Shown piece by piece: positions 8,613 through 17,596 of a stretch of DNA of 64,000 nucleotides; position 1 is the stretch's first letter; the number at the start of each line of letters is the position of its first letter. Source of the stretch: Lysinibacillus sp. 2017 (lineage in GTDB: Bacteria; Bacillota; Bacilli; Bacillales_A; Planococcaceae); the NCBI RefSeq assembly GCF_003073375.1, contig NZ_CP029002.1, forward strand, positions 3,673,916 to 3,737,915. The letters run 5' to 3'. Made by a program: the position numbers and the translations under genes. The notes beneath the pieces are model-generated. The model saw only the letters and a list, made by a program, of their open reading frames with translations. It did no database searches and was not told the origin of the DNA.

Positions 8613-9821
8613 TTAAGGATTAACTTTAGAGTTGAACTGTTGTTTACCATCTACGAATTCTAAAACCGTAGCTGATTTTACTGGGTTGTGGTTTTCATCA
8701 ACTGTGAATGTACCTGTAATTAGGCTTAAATCTTTTGTTGCAGCTAAAGCTTTTTGAATGGATTCACCGGTAATATCACCATCGACACGTTTGATTGCAT
8801 CTACGATAAAGTAGATAGAATCATAACCTAAAGCGTGGAATGCATTTGGTGCTTCATTATATTCTGCCTTAAATGCTTCCACGAATTTTTGAATCGTTGC
8901 ATCTGGATCTTCAGATGAATAGTGGTTCGTGATAAATGTGTTATTCAGTGCATCTGCCCCTGCTAGCTCAACTAAAGTTGGGGAATCCCAACCGTCCGCA
9001 CCCATTAATGGTACATTAATACCTAAATCACGTGCTTGCTTAACAATTAGACCAACTTCTTCGTAGTAACCTGGAATGAAGATGAAGTCTGGATTTTTAC
9101 CTTTAATATTTGTTAATGTTGATTTGAAGTCTACATCTTTTGCAACATACGCTTCTTCAATTACAACAGTCCCGCCGTTTGCTTCAATCGTTTCTTTAAA
9201 TGATTTTGCTAACCCTTTTGCATAATCTGATGCGTTATCTGCATAAATGGCTACATTTTTCGCACCTAATTCATTTGATGCAAAGTTTGCAGCTACTGTC
9301 CCTTGGAATGGATCAATGAAGCATGTACGGAACGCATATTCATTGATTGAACCATCATCGTTTACTGTAACGTTTGGTGCTGTACCTGAACCTGTTACCA
9401 TTGGTACTTTATGTTTGTTTGCAAGTTGAACAGTTGCAACCGAGTTACCTGAAGTTGCTGGCGCTAACATGGCTACTACTTTTTCTTGCTCTGCTAAACG
9501 AATCGCCGCAGAAGTTGCCTCTGCTGTTTCTGATTTATTATCTACTGGAATATACTTAATTTTTTTACCATCAACGCCACCCGCTGCATTAATCTCTTCA
9601 ATTGCTAATTTCGCACCGTCATTAATAGAAGCCCCGTAAGTTGCAACAGCTCCTGATAACTCTAAGTTTGCACCGATTTTGATTTCATCACCCGATACTG
9701 AGTTTCCTGAACCTGAAGAACTAGAATCGTCATCTGAATTACACCCCGCTAAAGCACCTGTAAGTAGTGCCGTAGCCATAAATAAAGATCCATATTTTTT
9801 CATTTTGTTGTGCTTTTCCAT
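8613..9821 (-). CDS. livJ: Branched-chain amino acid-binding lipoprotein
   Basis: Extracytoplasmic solute-binding protein of the liv importer, anchored by a lipid. 402 residues; a lipoprotein signal peptide ends in the lipobox LAGC (Cys about 27), then a Ser/Asp/Gly linker. The type I periplasmic-binding fold follows, with KIGANLELSGAVATYGA and VVAMLAPATSGNSVATVQLA, typical of the LivJ/LivK family; a Leu/Ile/Val ligand is expected from the family. Start ATG 9821 has GGGGG 9 nt upstream. First gene of the operon, preceded by a promoter at 9866-9894 and a CodY-box-like sequence. Confidence 0.93.
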   Translation of the reverse strand: MEKHNKMKKYGSLFMATALLTGALAGCNSDDDSSSSGSGNSVSGDEIKIGANLELSGAVATYGASINDGAKLAIEEINAAGGVDGKKIKYIPVDNKSETAEATSAAIRLAEQEKVVAMLAPATSGNSVATVQLANKHKVPMVTGSGTAPNVTVNDDGSINEYAFRTCFIDPFQGTVAANFASNELGAKNVAIYADNASDYAKGLAKSFKETIEANGGTVVIEEAYVAKDVDFKSTLTNIKGKNPDFIFIPGYYEEVGLIVKQARDLGINVPLMGADGWDSPTLVELAGADALNNTFITNHYSSEDPDATIQKFVEAFKAEYNEAPNAFHALGYDSIYFIVDAIKRVDGDITGESIQKALAATKDLSLITGTFTVDENHNPVKSATVLEFVDGKQQFNSKVNP

Positions 9822-9853
9822 AATTGCGTCCCCCTGCTAATTCGAAATGTTTG

Positions 9854-9868
9854 ATATTTCTGATAATT
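9854..9868. promoter_or_regulatory. CodY-box-like site at the liv promoter
   Basis: ATATTTCTGATAATT matches AATTTTCWGAAAATT at 12 of 15 positions and touches the -10 element of the liv promoter. A second, weaker match (11/15) lies at 9906-9920, upstream of the -35. CodY represses branched-chain amino acid uptake in Bacillus. AT-rich DNA gives chance matches, so this is suggestive only. Confidence 0.4.
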
Positions 9869-9894
9869 ATACTCAATTAATTCCCTTACCACAA
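9866..9894 (-). promoter_or_regulatory. Probable sigma-A promoter of the liv operon
   Basis: On the minus strand TTGTGG (9889-9894), a 17-nt spacer, and a perfect TATAAT (9866-9871), about 45 nt before the livJ start codon. The rest of 9895-10078 is AT-rich with no other feature seen. Confidence 0.65.
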
Positions 9895-10078
9895 TCTAAA
9901 TTTAAAATTTTCCGAATAAAACAAATAAAAGTATTTATTCTCATTTATTCCAACTTCTGTATTGTAATAGATACATTATTATTAGTCTAGTGTGATTTTT
10001 CTGTAAATTATGTATATTCTGAGTAAATTAAATTTACAATCAAATACTTATTAGTATGTTGTAAATTTAATTCATCAG

Positions 10079-10678
10079 CTAGGAGATTCGAAAGACGATA
10101 ATACGTTCATTTTCATTTTTTTCATGTAGCAAGTTCACTTCTAAATAGCATTGTAAGACCAGCTCATTTTGAAGAAAATCTATATATTGTGGAGATGGAT
10201 AATAGAGTAGGAGATCCACTATACGAGGGTATTTTTCAATGGAATCAAAAATATGGTTCACAAACGCACGAAATACGTGAACAGAAAAGGGGTTAAAGAA
10301 GAAAAACACATTGTCATTTTCCGTAATGCAGTAATTTTCAGCTAAATCATTAATAAATTGCAAAGGTGAATGTTTTTTTCCTGTCTTTTGTAAATAGTGC
10401 TCTGCATTATGTTCGGCTTCAATAAAAAATTTTTGATCCATTTCAATTCCTGTAGCTGGGATATCAAATCGATGATGAATATAAATCGGTACACGTCCTT
10501 TACCGCAGCCAATATCAAGAAAATGCGGATTTTCAGGGAGTTCATAAACCTCGAATAATTGATCCAGGCCACTATATGGTGTTGGTTCATAACGATGGTA
10601 TTGAACGAGTTTTGGGAATCCATATTGGAATCCTGATGTATTAATATTTAAAAGTTTTTCATATTGTTGTTCATTCAA
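10079..10678 (-). CDS. Class I SAM-dependent methyltransferase
   Basis: 199-residue predicted cytoplasmic methyltransferase, substrate unknown. Motif I, FLDIGCGKGRVPIYI (about 73-87), binds SAM; TGIEMD supplies the acidic ribose-binding residue at the end of strand 2; FFFFNPFSVHVF looks like motif IV. The start is a TTG at 10678 (product MNEQQYEKLL); the upstream region has only GTGG, so the initiation site is the weak point. No operon partners: about 170 nt of AT-rich DNA separate it from ogt and nothing else is visible there. Confidence 0.75.
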   Translation of the reverse strand: MNEQQYEKLLNINTSGFQYGFPKLVQYHRYEPTPYSGLDQLFEVYELPENPHFLDIGCGKGRVPIYIHHRFDIPATGIEMDQKFFIEAEHNAEHYLQKTGKKHSPLQFINDLAENYCITENDNVFFFFNPFSVHVFRAFVNHIFDSIEKYPRIVDLLLYYPSPQYIDFLQNELVLQCYLEVNLLHEKNENERIIVFRIS

Positions 10679-10845
10679 CAGATTTCCACTACTCTCATTT
10701 ATAAATTACACTCAAAAAAATAACTGCTTCGTAAGCATTCACTACAAAGTAGTATTTTTCAATCTTTTTATACACCCATTTGTATTTGAAAAGCAATGCA
10801 CCAGATATAGAAATTTTCCGCAACTCTGCTTATTAAAATGCAGTG

Positions 10846-11316
10846 CTATTTTACATTGCTTTTTTCATGATTTAATAGCCATTCTTTTCTCCACAAGCCA
10901 CCTGCATAGCCGGTTAATTTGCCGTTTATGCCAATAATTCGGTGACACGGAACAATAATACTTATTAAATTTTTTCCATTGGTCGTTCCTACTGCACGCA
11001 CTGCCTTTTCATTTCCTACAAGTATTGCAATTTCTTTGTAGGATGCCGTTTTCCCATAAGAAATGGTTGTCAAAGCTCGCCACACCGCTTGTTGAAATAC
11101 AGTACCTTCAAAAATAAACGGCACCGAAAACGTAAAGCGTTCCCCTTTAAAATATTCATCTAACTGTGTGAAACATTCTAGTAAGGGAGTAGCTGTATCG
11201 GGTTTTTTCATATATTTTACTTGCTCACGCTCTACGAATAATACAGAATAAATTCCTAATTTATTGCCCTTTATCTCAATAATGCCTAATGGTGAGTGAT
11301 AATCTACTAGTTGCAT
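10846..11316 (-). CDS. ogt: Methylated-DNA--protein-cysteine methyltransferase
   Basis: Repairs O6-methylguanine and O4-methylthymine by suicidal transfer of the methyl group to its own Cys. 156 residues; the active-site motif IIVPCHRIIG and the helix-turn-helix segment YKEIAILVGNEKAVRAVGTTNGKN are complete. ATG 11316 has AGGAGG 8 nt upstream. Stand-alone gene. Confidence 0.93.
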   Translation of the reverse strand: MQLVDYHSPLGIIEIKGNKLGIYSVLFVEREQVKYMKKPDTATPLLECFTQLDEYFKGERFTFSVPFIFEGTVFQQAVWRALTTISYGKTASYKEIAILVGNEKAVRAVGTTNGKNLISIIVPCHRIIGINGKLTGYAGGLWRKEWLLNHEKSNVK

Positions 11317-11422
11317 TTTTGAATCCTCCTACTGGAATTTTACTTACTATAACCCTTTATCATACTTTATGTCTTTTCATATGTAGATTTCATTGAAAAT
11401 TTATACGTTCTTATCTACAAAA

Positions 11423-11457
11423 AAGAACCTTCAATCAACGAGTGATTAAAGGTTCTT
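11423..11457 (-). terminator. Terminator of mqo
   Basis: Inverted repeat AAGAACCTT..AATCA / TGATT..AAGGTTCTT with a 5-nt loop, followed on the minus strand by T-rich sequence, immediately after the mqo stop codon. Confidence 0.85.
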
Positions 11458-11471
11458 CTATATAATAAAAA

Positions 11472-12956
11472 TTAGTTTTTGTGTAGACCTAACGCTTCTG
11501 AAGTTGTCGCTTTAATTTCTTTAAGTAATTCTGGGTTTTCTACTAAATTTTTACCGTAACCAGGAATCATTTCCTTAAGTTTAGGTTCCCAAACTTTCAT
11601 TTCCTCAGGGAAACATTTAGGAATTATTTTTAGCATAACAGAAACGGCTGTTGAAGCACCTGGAGATGCACCAAGTAATGCAGCGATTGAACCGTCTTGT
11701 CCAGTAATAACTTCTGTACCAAATTGTAATGTACCTTTACCAGCTTTTGTATCTTTAATTACTTGTACACGTTGACCAGCAATTGTAACATCCCAATCTT
11801 CGCTTTTTGCTGTTGGAATAAATTGACGTAATTCTTCTACGCGTTTTTCTTTTGATAATACTAATTGACTTACTAAATAAGATGTTAAGTCCATGTTTTT
11901 TGCACCACAAGCAAGTAGTGTAAATAAGTTGTGTGTCTTAATTGACGCAAATAAATCCATATATGAACCCGTTTTTAAGAACTTCGGAGAGAAGCCTGCA
12001 AATGGTCCGAATAATAATGATTTTTTGCCATCAATATAACGAGTATCTAAGTGAGGTACTGACATTGGTGGTGCACCAACTGCCGCTTTCCCATATACTT
12101 TTGCGTGGTGTTGTGCGATTACTTCGTCGTTTTTACAAACTAAGAATAAACCAGAAATCGGGAATCCACCGACATGTTTACTTTCAGGAATACCTGATTT
12201 TTGTAGTAACTCAAGGCTACCACCACCAGCACCTAAGAATATAAACTTCGCATTGTGATATTCTACTTTACCACTTTCTTTATCATGTACTTTTACTTCC
12301 CAAGTACCATCTTTTAAACGTTTAACATCACGTACGTTGTGGTTGTAGTTCACATCCGCGTCACGAGATTCTAAATTTGAAATTAATGTACGAGTTAACG
12401 CACCGAAGTTTACGTCTGTACCTGAATCAATTTTTGTAGCCGCGATTGGTTCAGTTGATTGACGGTCATTCATAATAAGTGGAATCCATTGTTTTAGTGT
12501 TTCTGGATCATCAGAGAATTCCATTCCTTCAAATAATGGATTAGCTGTCATTGCAGCATGACGTTTTTTAAGATACGCAACGTTTTTAGCACCTTGTACC
12601 ATACTCATGTGTGGTAAAGGCATAATGAAATTTTGTGGGTTTTCAATATGCTTGTTATTTACAAGGTATGACCAAAATTGTAATGAATCTTGGAACTGAG
12701 TATTTACATTGATTGCTTTTGTAATATCAATTGTTCCGTCTTTTTTTTCGCTTGTATAGTTAAGCTCACATAAAGCGGCATGCCCTGTTCCGGCATTGTT
12801 TAATTCGTGAGAGCTTTCTTCACCAGCTTTTGCTAAATTTTCGAAAACTGTGATTTTCCAATCTGGTGCTAATTCCTTAAGCATTGTACCTAAAGTAGCA
12901 CTCATGATTCCGGCACCGATTAAGATAACGTCTGATTTGATATGATTGTTACTCAT
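11472..12956 (-). CDS. mqo: Malate:quinone oxidoreductase
   Basis: Membrane-associated FAD enzyme oxidising malate to oxaloacetate and passing electrons to the quinone pool. 494 residues, normal for the family. N-terminal Rossmann FAD motif [34 protein letters not shown] and the C-terminal [16 protein letters not shown] are family signatures. ATG 12956 has GGAAGG upstream. A cre-like TGTAAGCGCTCCCT lies about 40 bp before the start codon, suggesting CcpA repression when sugars are available. Confidence 0.95.
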   Translation of the reverse strand: MSNNHIKSDVILIGAGIMSATLGTMLKELAPDWKITVFENLAKAGEESSHELNNAGTGHAALCELNYTSEKKDGTIDITKAINVNTQFQDSLQFWSYLVNNKHIENPQNFIMPLPHMSMVQGAKNVAYLKKRHAAMTANPLFEGMEFSDDPETLKQWIPLIMNDRQSTEPIAATKIDSGTDVNFGALTRTLISNLESRDADVNYNHNVRDVKRLKDGTWEVKVHDKESGKVEYHNAKFIFLGAGGGSLELLQKSGIPESKHVGGFPISGLFLVCKNDEVIAQHHAKVYGKAAVGAPPMSVPHLDTRYIDGKKSLLFGPFAGFSPKFLKTGSYMDLFASIKTHNLFTLLACGAKNMDLTSYLVSQLVLSKEKRVEELRQFIPTAKSEDWDVTIAGQRVQVIKDTKAGKGTLQFGTEVITGQDGSIAALLGASPGASTAVSVMLKIIPKCFPEEMKVWEPKLKEMIPGYGKNLVENPELLKEIKATTSEALGLHKN

Positions 12957-12996
12957 ACTTACCTTCCCTTATATATATTAAGATTTGCAGTGATCG

Positions 12997-13010
12997 TGTA
13001 AGCGCTCCCT
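12997..13010. promoter_or_regulatory. cre-like site upstream of mqo
   Basis: TGTAAGCGCTCCCT matches TGWAARCGYTWNCA at 12 of 14 positions and lies about 40 bp upstream of the mqo start. CcpA binding would give carbon catabolite repression. The rest of 12957-13252 is AT-rich; a small hairpin, CGAGAA..TTCTCG, at about 13188-13216 could end the cupin transcript. Confidence 0.5.
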
Positions 13011-13252
13011 TTACTATCGACATCTAGTAAAGAAAATCCTACTCATCCTGTATCATTTATTACCTTAGTGTAGTGTAACACAATTGTGAAAAGATTAAAA
13101 TATATACAAATTGCTTCACATTACGTGATTAAAAATAATGTATTTAACGAGTAATAAAGATACAATTATGAGCATTTTTTATCTATCGAGAATATGTTTT
13201 GCGTTAGACTTCTCGTTATTTATTGTTCCCGATTATAAACAAATCAAATCAT

Positions 13253-13807
13253 TTATTTAGTAATAACTTTTCCTGTATACTTTTCTAACGCTTTATAACG
13301 ATTCTTCTTATGTGCGCGATTGACAATAAATTTGAATAGTTTACGTTGTATCCATAGTGGAATTCCTGCTACAAGAGTATTTTGCATTGATAAGATTAGT
13401 GCAGTATGTGCCAAATCTTTCGGATTTCCCTTTGCATCAACAAGTCCATCATCCATTAAGCCATAATGAATGCGCACAGACTGTTCAAATTCGCTTGGTG
13501 GTGTTAATCGGACGCGGAATACAACTGGCTCATCATAATTATTCGTAAATGTATGTACAGTATTTAATGTGACTAAGCGTCGATCTCCTTGCTGTAAAAT
13601 ATGTTGCTCTTTTCCTAAAGTCACCGTCAACTTACCAGAAACTACTTCAAATTCCTCTTCAAACTCGTCATGAAGATGTAATGGTGGTCCATCTCCTTGA
13701 GGTGGTAATGCTACTTCAATTAAAAGATGCTCTCCATTTGTTTCTTGCGCTGTTTCTAAAAATGTAATTTGCTCTCCAGTTACTTGATTGACTACCGTTC
13801 GCTTCAT
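13253..13807 (-). CDS. Cupin domain protein
   Basis: 184-residue single-cupin protein; no specific reaction can be assigned. Cupin motif 1 is clear: PPLHLHDEFEEEFEVVSG gives the His-His-Glu metal ligands; motif 2 around NTVHTFTN gives the third His. The region after about 130 is basic with a hydrophobic stretch, not part of the barrel. AAGGGG lies 8 nt before the ATG at 13807 and 5 nt before the adjacent ATG at 13810; either may be used. A further in-frame ATG at 13834 has no ribosome site. Monocistronic. Confidence 0.8.
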   Translation of the reverse strand: MKRTVVNQVTGEQITFLETAQETNGEHLLIEVALPPQGDGPPLHLHDEFEEEFEVVSGKLTVTLGKEQHILQQGDRRLVTLNTVHTFTNNYDEPVVFRVRLTPPSEFEQSVRIHYGLMDDGLVDAKGNPKDLAHTALILSMQNTLVAGIPLWIQRKLFKFIVNRAHKKNRYKALEKYTGKVITK

Positions 13808-14012
13808 CATCTTTGCCCCTTTTCCCCTTTTCATATAATATTAAATAATACTATCGTAAAAATACAGGATATTTTGTAAGAATAATAGAAGTTAATTACT
13901 ATAAGGTTTTTGGTAGTGATAGAAACATTATTTCAAAAACATGACAATTGTAATTAGTTCAACTAAGAAATTCACGATAAAATTAATACTGAATGGATTA
14001 AGGGGGATGTTT

Positions 14013-14864
14013 ATGCGAATTTATACTGATAGTGGTTCTGATTTACCGAAAGACTTTTTTGAAAAAGAAGATGTTCATTTATTTCCACTACGTGTGCTAA
14101 TTAAAGGAAATGAGTATGATGACATCATTGGTATATCAACGGATCAAGTATATGCTGCTATTGCAGAAGGTGATTTACCAAAAACATCACAAGTTTCATT
14201 AGAAATATTTTTAACTGCATTTGAGGAGTTAGCAAAATCAGGCGAGGAAGGGATTTATATTGCCTTTTCATCTGGACTTTCTGGAACTTGCCAAACTGCT
14301 ATTATGGCGAAAAATCAATTGCTTGAAAGTTATCCTAACTTAAAATTAGCAATTATTGATACAAAGTGTGCCTCATTTGGTCAAGGTCTCGTAGCAAGAG
14401 AGGCTGTTAAACTAAGAAAATTCGAGATTGGGTTTGATGAAGCCGTACAAACATTAACAAACATGGCATCATCTATGGAGCATCTATTTACAGTTGGTGA
14501 TTTGAATCATTTAGCTAAAGGCGGACGTGTTTCTAAGTCGAGTGCCATTGTAGGCGGATTACTCAATATTAAACCGATTTTAAATATGGAAGACGGTAAA
14601 CTCGTACCATTAGAAAAAACACGTGGCTTTAAAAAGGCAATTAAACGCATGATTGAACTTATGAAAGAGCGTGGTGGCGATTTTACAAATAAAACGGTTG
14701 GTCTTTCACATAGTAATGATGAAGAATTATTGTACGAAGTGAAAGCAGTAATTGAAGAACAACTTAAACCAAAAGCCATTGAATATACAACAATTGGTGC
14801 AGTAATTGGCGCACATGTAGGTCGAGGAACAATTGGTATTTACTTTACAAATGACAACAAATAA
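14013..14864 (+). CDS. DegV family fatty-acid-binding protein
   Basis: 283-residue DegV-family protein. Members bind a long-chain fatty acid and some serve as FakB subunits presenting it to the FakA kinase. Visible hallmarks are RIYTDSGSDLPKDFF at the N-terminus, SSGLSGTCQTA in the first ligand-contacting loop, GDLNHLAKGGRVSKSSA, and the C-terminal GAVIGAHVGRGTIGIYF. The ATG at 14013 has AAGGGGG 6 nt upstream; the in-frame ATG at 14007 is too close to that ribosome site. Single gene ending in a strong terminator. Confidence 0.88.
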   Translation: MRIYTDSGSDLPKDFFEKEDVHLFPLRVLIKGNEYDDIIGISTDQVYAAIAEGDLPKTSQVSLEIFLTAFEELAKSGEEGIYIAFSSGLSGTCQTAIMAKNQLLESYPNLKLAIIDTKCASFGQGLVAREAVKLRKFEIGFDEAVQTLTNMASSMEHLFTVGDLNHLAKGGRVSKSSAIVGGLLNIKPILNMEDGKLVPLEKTRGFKKAIKRMIELMKERGGDFTNKTVGLSHSNDEELLYEVKAVIEEQLKPKAIEYTTIGAVIGAHVGRGTIGIYFTNDNK

Positions 14865-14874
14865 ATTTTCACAA

Positions 14875-14917
14875 AAAAGAGGGTCCTGTTGATGTCGAAT
14901 CAACAAGACTCTCTTTT
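14875..14917 (+). terminator. Terminator of the degV-family gene
   Basis: Long stem AAAAGAGGGTCCTGTTGAT / ATCAACAAGACTCTCTTTT with one or two mismatches and a short loop, followed by TTTTA. A/T flanks allow it to stop the convergent gene at 14929 as well. Confidence 0.85.
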
Positions 14918-14928
14918 ACTTTAAACAA

Positions 14929-15180
14929 TTACCAGAAAAAGAGTGAAGCTAATGCAATGCCTGTAATTGCGCCTAATGCAATTCCATATCCAAATCCTGG
15001 AGCACCAAATCCCCAAAAACCAATCCCATGCCCACCCATATTATTATCTGGCATTAACCAGACCTGGCGATTATCTACTTTTGTAATACGTCCAACATGT
15101 GTATTACCTTGATTGTCGGTAATCCTTACTCGCTTCCCCTGATACTGACAACATAAGTTATATGCTTCGTTTTGGTTCAT
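14929..15180 (-). CDS. Small hypothetical protein with Sm-like N-terminus and glycine-rich membrane tail
   Basis: Not recognised. 83 residues. The first 45 (YQGKRVRITDNQGNTHVGRI, TKVDNRQVWLMPD) look like a small beta-barrel of the KOW/Sm type. A Gly/Phe-rich stretch (HGIGFWGFGAPGFGYG) and a hydrophobic C-terminus of about 18 residues ending SLFFW follow, which should insert in a membrane. Start ATG 15180 has GGGGGG 7 nt upstream. Divergent from the DUF2268 protease gene, with about 105 bp between start codons. In spore-formers such short Gly-rich proteins are sometimes spore or envelope proteins; this is a guess. Confidence 0.65.
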   Translation of the reverse strand: MNQNEAYNLCCQYQGKRVRITDNQGNTHVGRITKVDNRQVWLMPDNNMGGHGIGFWGFGAPGFGYGIALGAITGIALASLFFW

Positions 15181-15285
15181 CACTTATCCCCCCTTTACTG
15201 TAAACGGTGTAACTACTATATGTTCAAAACTTTTGCACATACGAGCGCATCGTCTAGTTCATACATTATAAAGAGGGGGGAGATG

Positions 15286-16029
15286 ATGGCTATTATTCAT
15301 ACAAAGCATCTTTTTGAAGAAGACAAAAATAGAGAAAGTCTTGCTTGTGAACTTGTTCAACCTATTTTTCCGCATGTAGCACCAGAAGCTATACAATATG
15401 AGCTGGTACAACAAGGCTTACTTCAAAAAGGTAAGCTATCTTTACCATTTAATGCTTGGCAATTAATCGACCAACAGTTCAAGGAATTACAACTTGCATG
15501 GCAAGGCCCTACTATTCCTGTTTATATTTTTCCTATTAAAACTGGCTTTGTTAAAAATGGCATCGCCTATAAGAACGGCATCTGTCTTTTCATTTCAGCG
15601 CAATTATTAGTTAAAGAATTACATGCGCTTTTTTCACATGAATATCATCATATCTGTCGCAGATTATATGTAGCTGAACCACCCACATTGGTCGATTCCC
15701 TTATAATGGAAGGGCTCGCTGAGGACGCGGTGGAAAATCTATTTGGAAAGGATGCATTAAGTCCATGGACAGAACGTTATTCCCTAGATGAAGTAAGGGA
15801 TTATTGGCAGTCTCACTTTATTCATGTGCTCGATCAAAAAGGATTGCCTTATCACCAGCCCTTTTTATTTGGAGATGCTCAATTAGGTTTACCTCCATGG
15901 ATTGGCTATTGTACGGGGTACCGAATCATTCAAGCTTTTAAGGAGAAATGTGGACCCTTTGATCTAAAAGAACTCCTGCAAATAAAAGCAGAAGCTATTC
16001 TTGATGGGGCGGGATTTAACCACATTTAA
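15286..16029 (+). CDS. DUF2268 putative Zn-dependent protease
   Basis: 247-residue protein of the DUF2268 (YjaZ-like) family, predicted metalloproteases. The zinc motif HEYHH (HExxH) is at about 122-126 in ELHALFSHEYHHICRRLY; the downstream IMEGLAEDAVENLFG supplies the expected third ligand Glu. No signal peptide or membrane segment. AAGAGGGGGG lies 5 nt before the ATG at 15286; the adjacent ATG at 15283 is slightly close. Followed by a hairpin shared with the convergent cyclophilin gene. Confidence 0.82.
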   Translation: MAIIHTKHLFEEDKNRESLACELVQPIFPHVAPEAIQYELVQQGLLQKGKLSLPFNAWQLIDQQFKELQLAWQGPTIPVYIFPIKTGFVKNGIAYKNGICLFISAQLLVKELHALFSHEYHHICRRLYVAEPPTLVDSLIMEGLAEDAVENLFGKDALSPWTERYSLDEVRDYWQSHFIHVLDQKGLPYHQPFLFGDAQLGLPPWIGYCTGYRIIQAFKEKCGPFDLKELLQIKAEAILDGAGFNHI

Positions 16030-16053
16030 TTAATAAATCGTTGCTCAAAAAAA

Positions 16054-16096
16054 GACTCCTTTGAGCTAATATTCTTTAGCGCATAAGGAGTTCTAT
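16054..16096. terminator. Bidirectional terminator between the protease and cyclophilin genes
   Basis: Two-part stem: AGACTCCTT pairs with AAGGAGTTCT, and inside it GCTAA pairs with TTAGC across TATTC. A-rich on the left and T-rich on the right. Confidence 0.7.
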
Positions 16097-16099
16097 CTT

Positions 16100-16756
16100 T
16101 TATTTTTGAACGACTGGCTCTGGATAATCAAAGCCTTTCGTATCTACTTCAACCGTTTTCATTTTTTGTTCTTCTAGTGGCTTATCGCTACCATCGCGCT
16201 CAACTGCAACCACTTTGTCCACTACATCCATGCCTTCAATCACTTTACCAAAGGCAGCATAATCCCCATCTAAATGCGTTGCTTCCTCTACCATGATAAA
16301 GAATTGTGATCCTGCAGAATCTGGATCTTTTGAACGTGCCATTGAAAGTACCCCACGCTCATGAGCTAATGTATTTTCAAAGCCATTTGAAGAAAACTCG
16401 CCTTTGATCGAATAATCTGGACCACCCATCCCTGTCCCATCAGGATCTCCACCTTGTACCATGAAACCAGGAATGACACGGTGGAAAATTAGCCCATCGT
16501 AAAAACCATCCTTAACAAGGGCGATAAAGTTTGCTACCGTGTTTGGCGCTACCTTTGGCTCTAACTCAACAATTATTTTCTCATCGTTTTCCATTGTAAT
16601 TGTCACAATCGGGTTTTCCGTCACTTGTGAAGCATAATCTACATTTGAAGATTGATTCTCATCTTCAGATGAATTTTCATTACCGCATGCTGCTAACAGA
16701 GCGACAACCATCGCTAAAATAAGCACACTTACTAAACTTTTCTTACGTAAAAACAT
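16100..16756 (-). CDS. Lipid-anchored cyclophilin-type peptidyl-prolyl isomerase
   Basis: Catalyses cis-trans isomerisation of prolyl bonds outside the cell membrane. 218 residues: a lipoprotein signal peptide with lipobox LAAC, an acidic Ser/Asn linker, then a full cyclophilin domain. FHRVIPGFMVQGGDPDGTGMGG contains the catalytic Arg; SAGSQFFIMVEEATHLDG and YAAFGKVIEGMDVVDK are further core motifs. ATG 16756 has AAGGGG 10 nt upstream. The anchor implies folding of exported proteins, which distinguishes it from cytoplasmic PpiB. Confidence 0.92.
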   Translation of the reverse strand: MFLRKKSLVSVLILAMVVALLAACGNENSSEDENQSSNVDYASQVTENPIVTITMENDEKIIVELEPKVAPNTVANFIALVKDGFYDGLIFHRVIPGFMVQGGDPDGTGMGGPDYSIKGEFSSNGFENTLAHERGVLSMARSKDPDSAGSQFFIMVEEATHLDGDYAAFGKVIEGMDVVDKVVAVERDGSDKPLEEQKMKTVEVDTKGFDYPEPVVQK

Positions 16757-16851
16757 ACGTTTCTGTCCCCTTCTTCATCAAAAAATAATTTACTTATATT
16801 TTAACAAAAATACCCAAACAAAAGAAGGAAACGTATCATTCTCATACCAAT

Positions 16852-17373
16852 TTAATCTTCTTGTGCATTTAGTATAAACGGATAATAGGCAATTCCTTTA
16901 TAGTCATTGTCCGTCGTCGCTTTATACACATAATATTGAGGACCTTTTATATCAGGTACTACAAAAGTTCCGTTTTCAACTTCAACTGGAACGATCTCAT
17001 CTTCCTGATAATATAGGAGTTCAAAACGATCTGCTTTTGGCTTATTGTTATAATTGCTAGAATCATAACTAATTTTCACACTTTCTCCTAACTTCACTTG
17101 GCCCATATAGATATACTGACCATTTTCGATTGTGCTATCTTTCGGATGTCGTGGCTCTATTTTATGACAGACCTCTAAATCTTCATTCCAACAATAACGA
17201 TCATGGTAAGCTTGAAATAAAGTATCTTGTGTTTGAATATACACATCTCGGGGCTCTACAGACATTTCATAAAAAGCACTTATTTCTTCTAATGGTCTCT
17301 CTTTCTTACCTTCCTCATTTGCACAGCCACTTATTACAAAAAGTAAAGCTAATCCCAATAAAACACGCTTCAT
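16852..17373 (-). CDS. Hypothetical lipoprotein
   Basis: Not recognised. 173 residues with a short lipoprotein signal peptide and lipobox ISGC (Cys about 17), so probably anchored on the outer face of the membrane. The mature part is acidic, rich in Tyr and Asp, and has two Cys (RYCWNEDLEVCH) that could pair. The C-terminal half is predicted mostly beta. ATG 17373 has GGGAGG 7 nt upstream. Not in an operon; the cyclophilin gene starts about 95 nt downstream. Confidence 0.75.
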   Translation of the reverse strand: MKRVLLGLALLFVISGCANEEGKKERPLEEISAFYEMSVEPRDVYIQTQDTLFQAYHDRYCWNEDLEVCHKIEPRHPKDSTIENGQYIYMGQVKLGESVKISYDSSNYNNKPKADRFELLYYQEDEIVPVEVENGTFVVPDIKGPQYYVYKATTDNDYKGIAYYPFILNAQED

Positions 17374-17530
17374 ACTTCATCCTCCCCTCTAATATGCTCC
17401 GCCAAAGTAACGAATAAATCCTCACAAAATAATAAGTAAATAAACAACAATATTACTACGATTATACATAAAGTTATAAAATATTCAATTAATATAAATT
17501 TACTTATATTTTTATAAGAATTGAAGGGTT

Positions 17531-17549
17531 TTTATAGAAAATATAGAAC
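17531..17549. promoter_or_regulatory. Candidate operator 1 of the peptide-sensing regulator
   Basis: TTTATAGAAAATATAGAAC lies 48 bp before the regulator start codon. It matches a motif at 18681-18699, upstream of the secreted-protein gene, at 16 of 19 positions. A shared site before both units suggests autoregulation plus target control by the same protein. Apart from this, 17374-17530 is AT-rich without other recognisable features. Confidence 0.5.
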
Positions 17550-17596
17550 TAGTACAAATGTAAGGATTCATATTACTCATTAAAGGATGAAAATAG

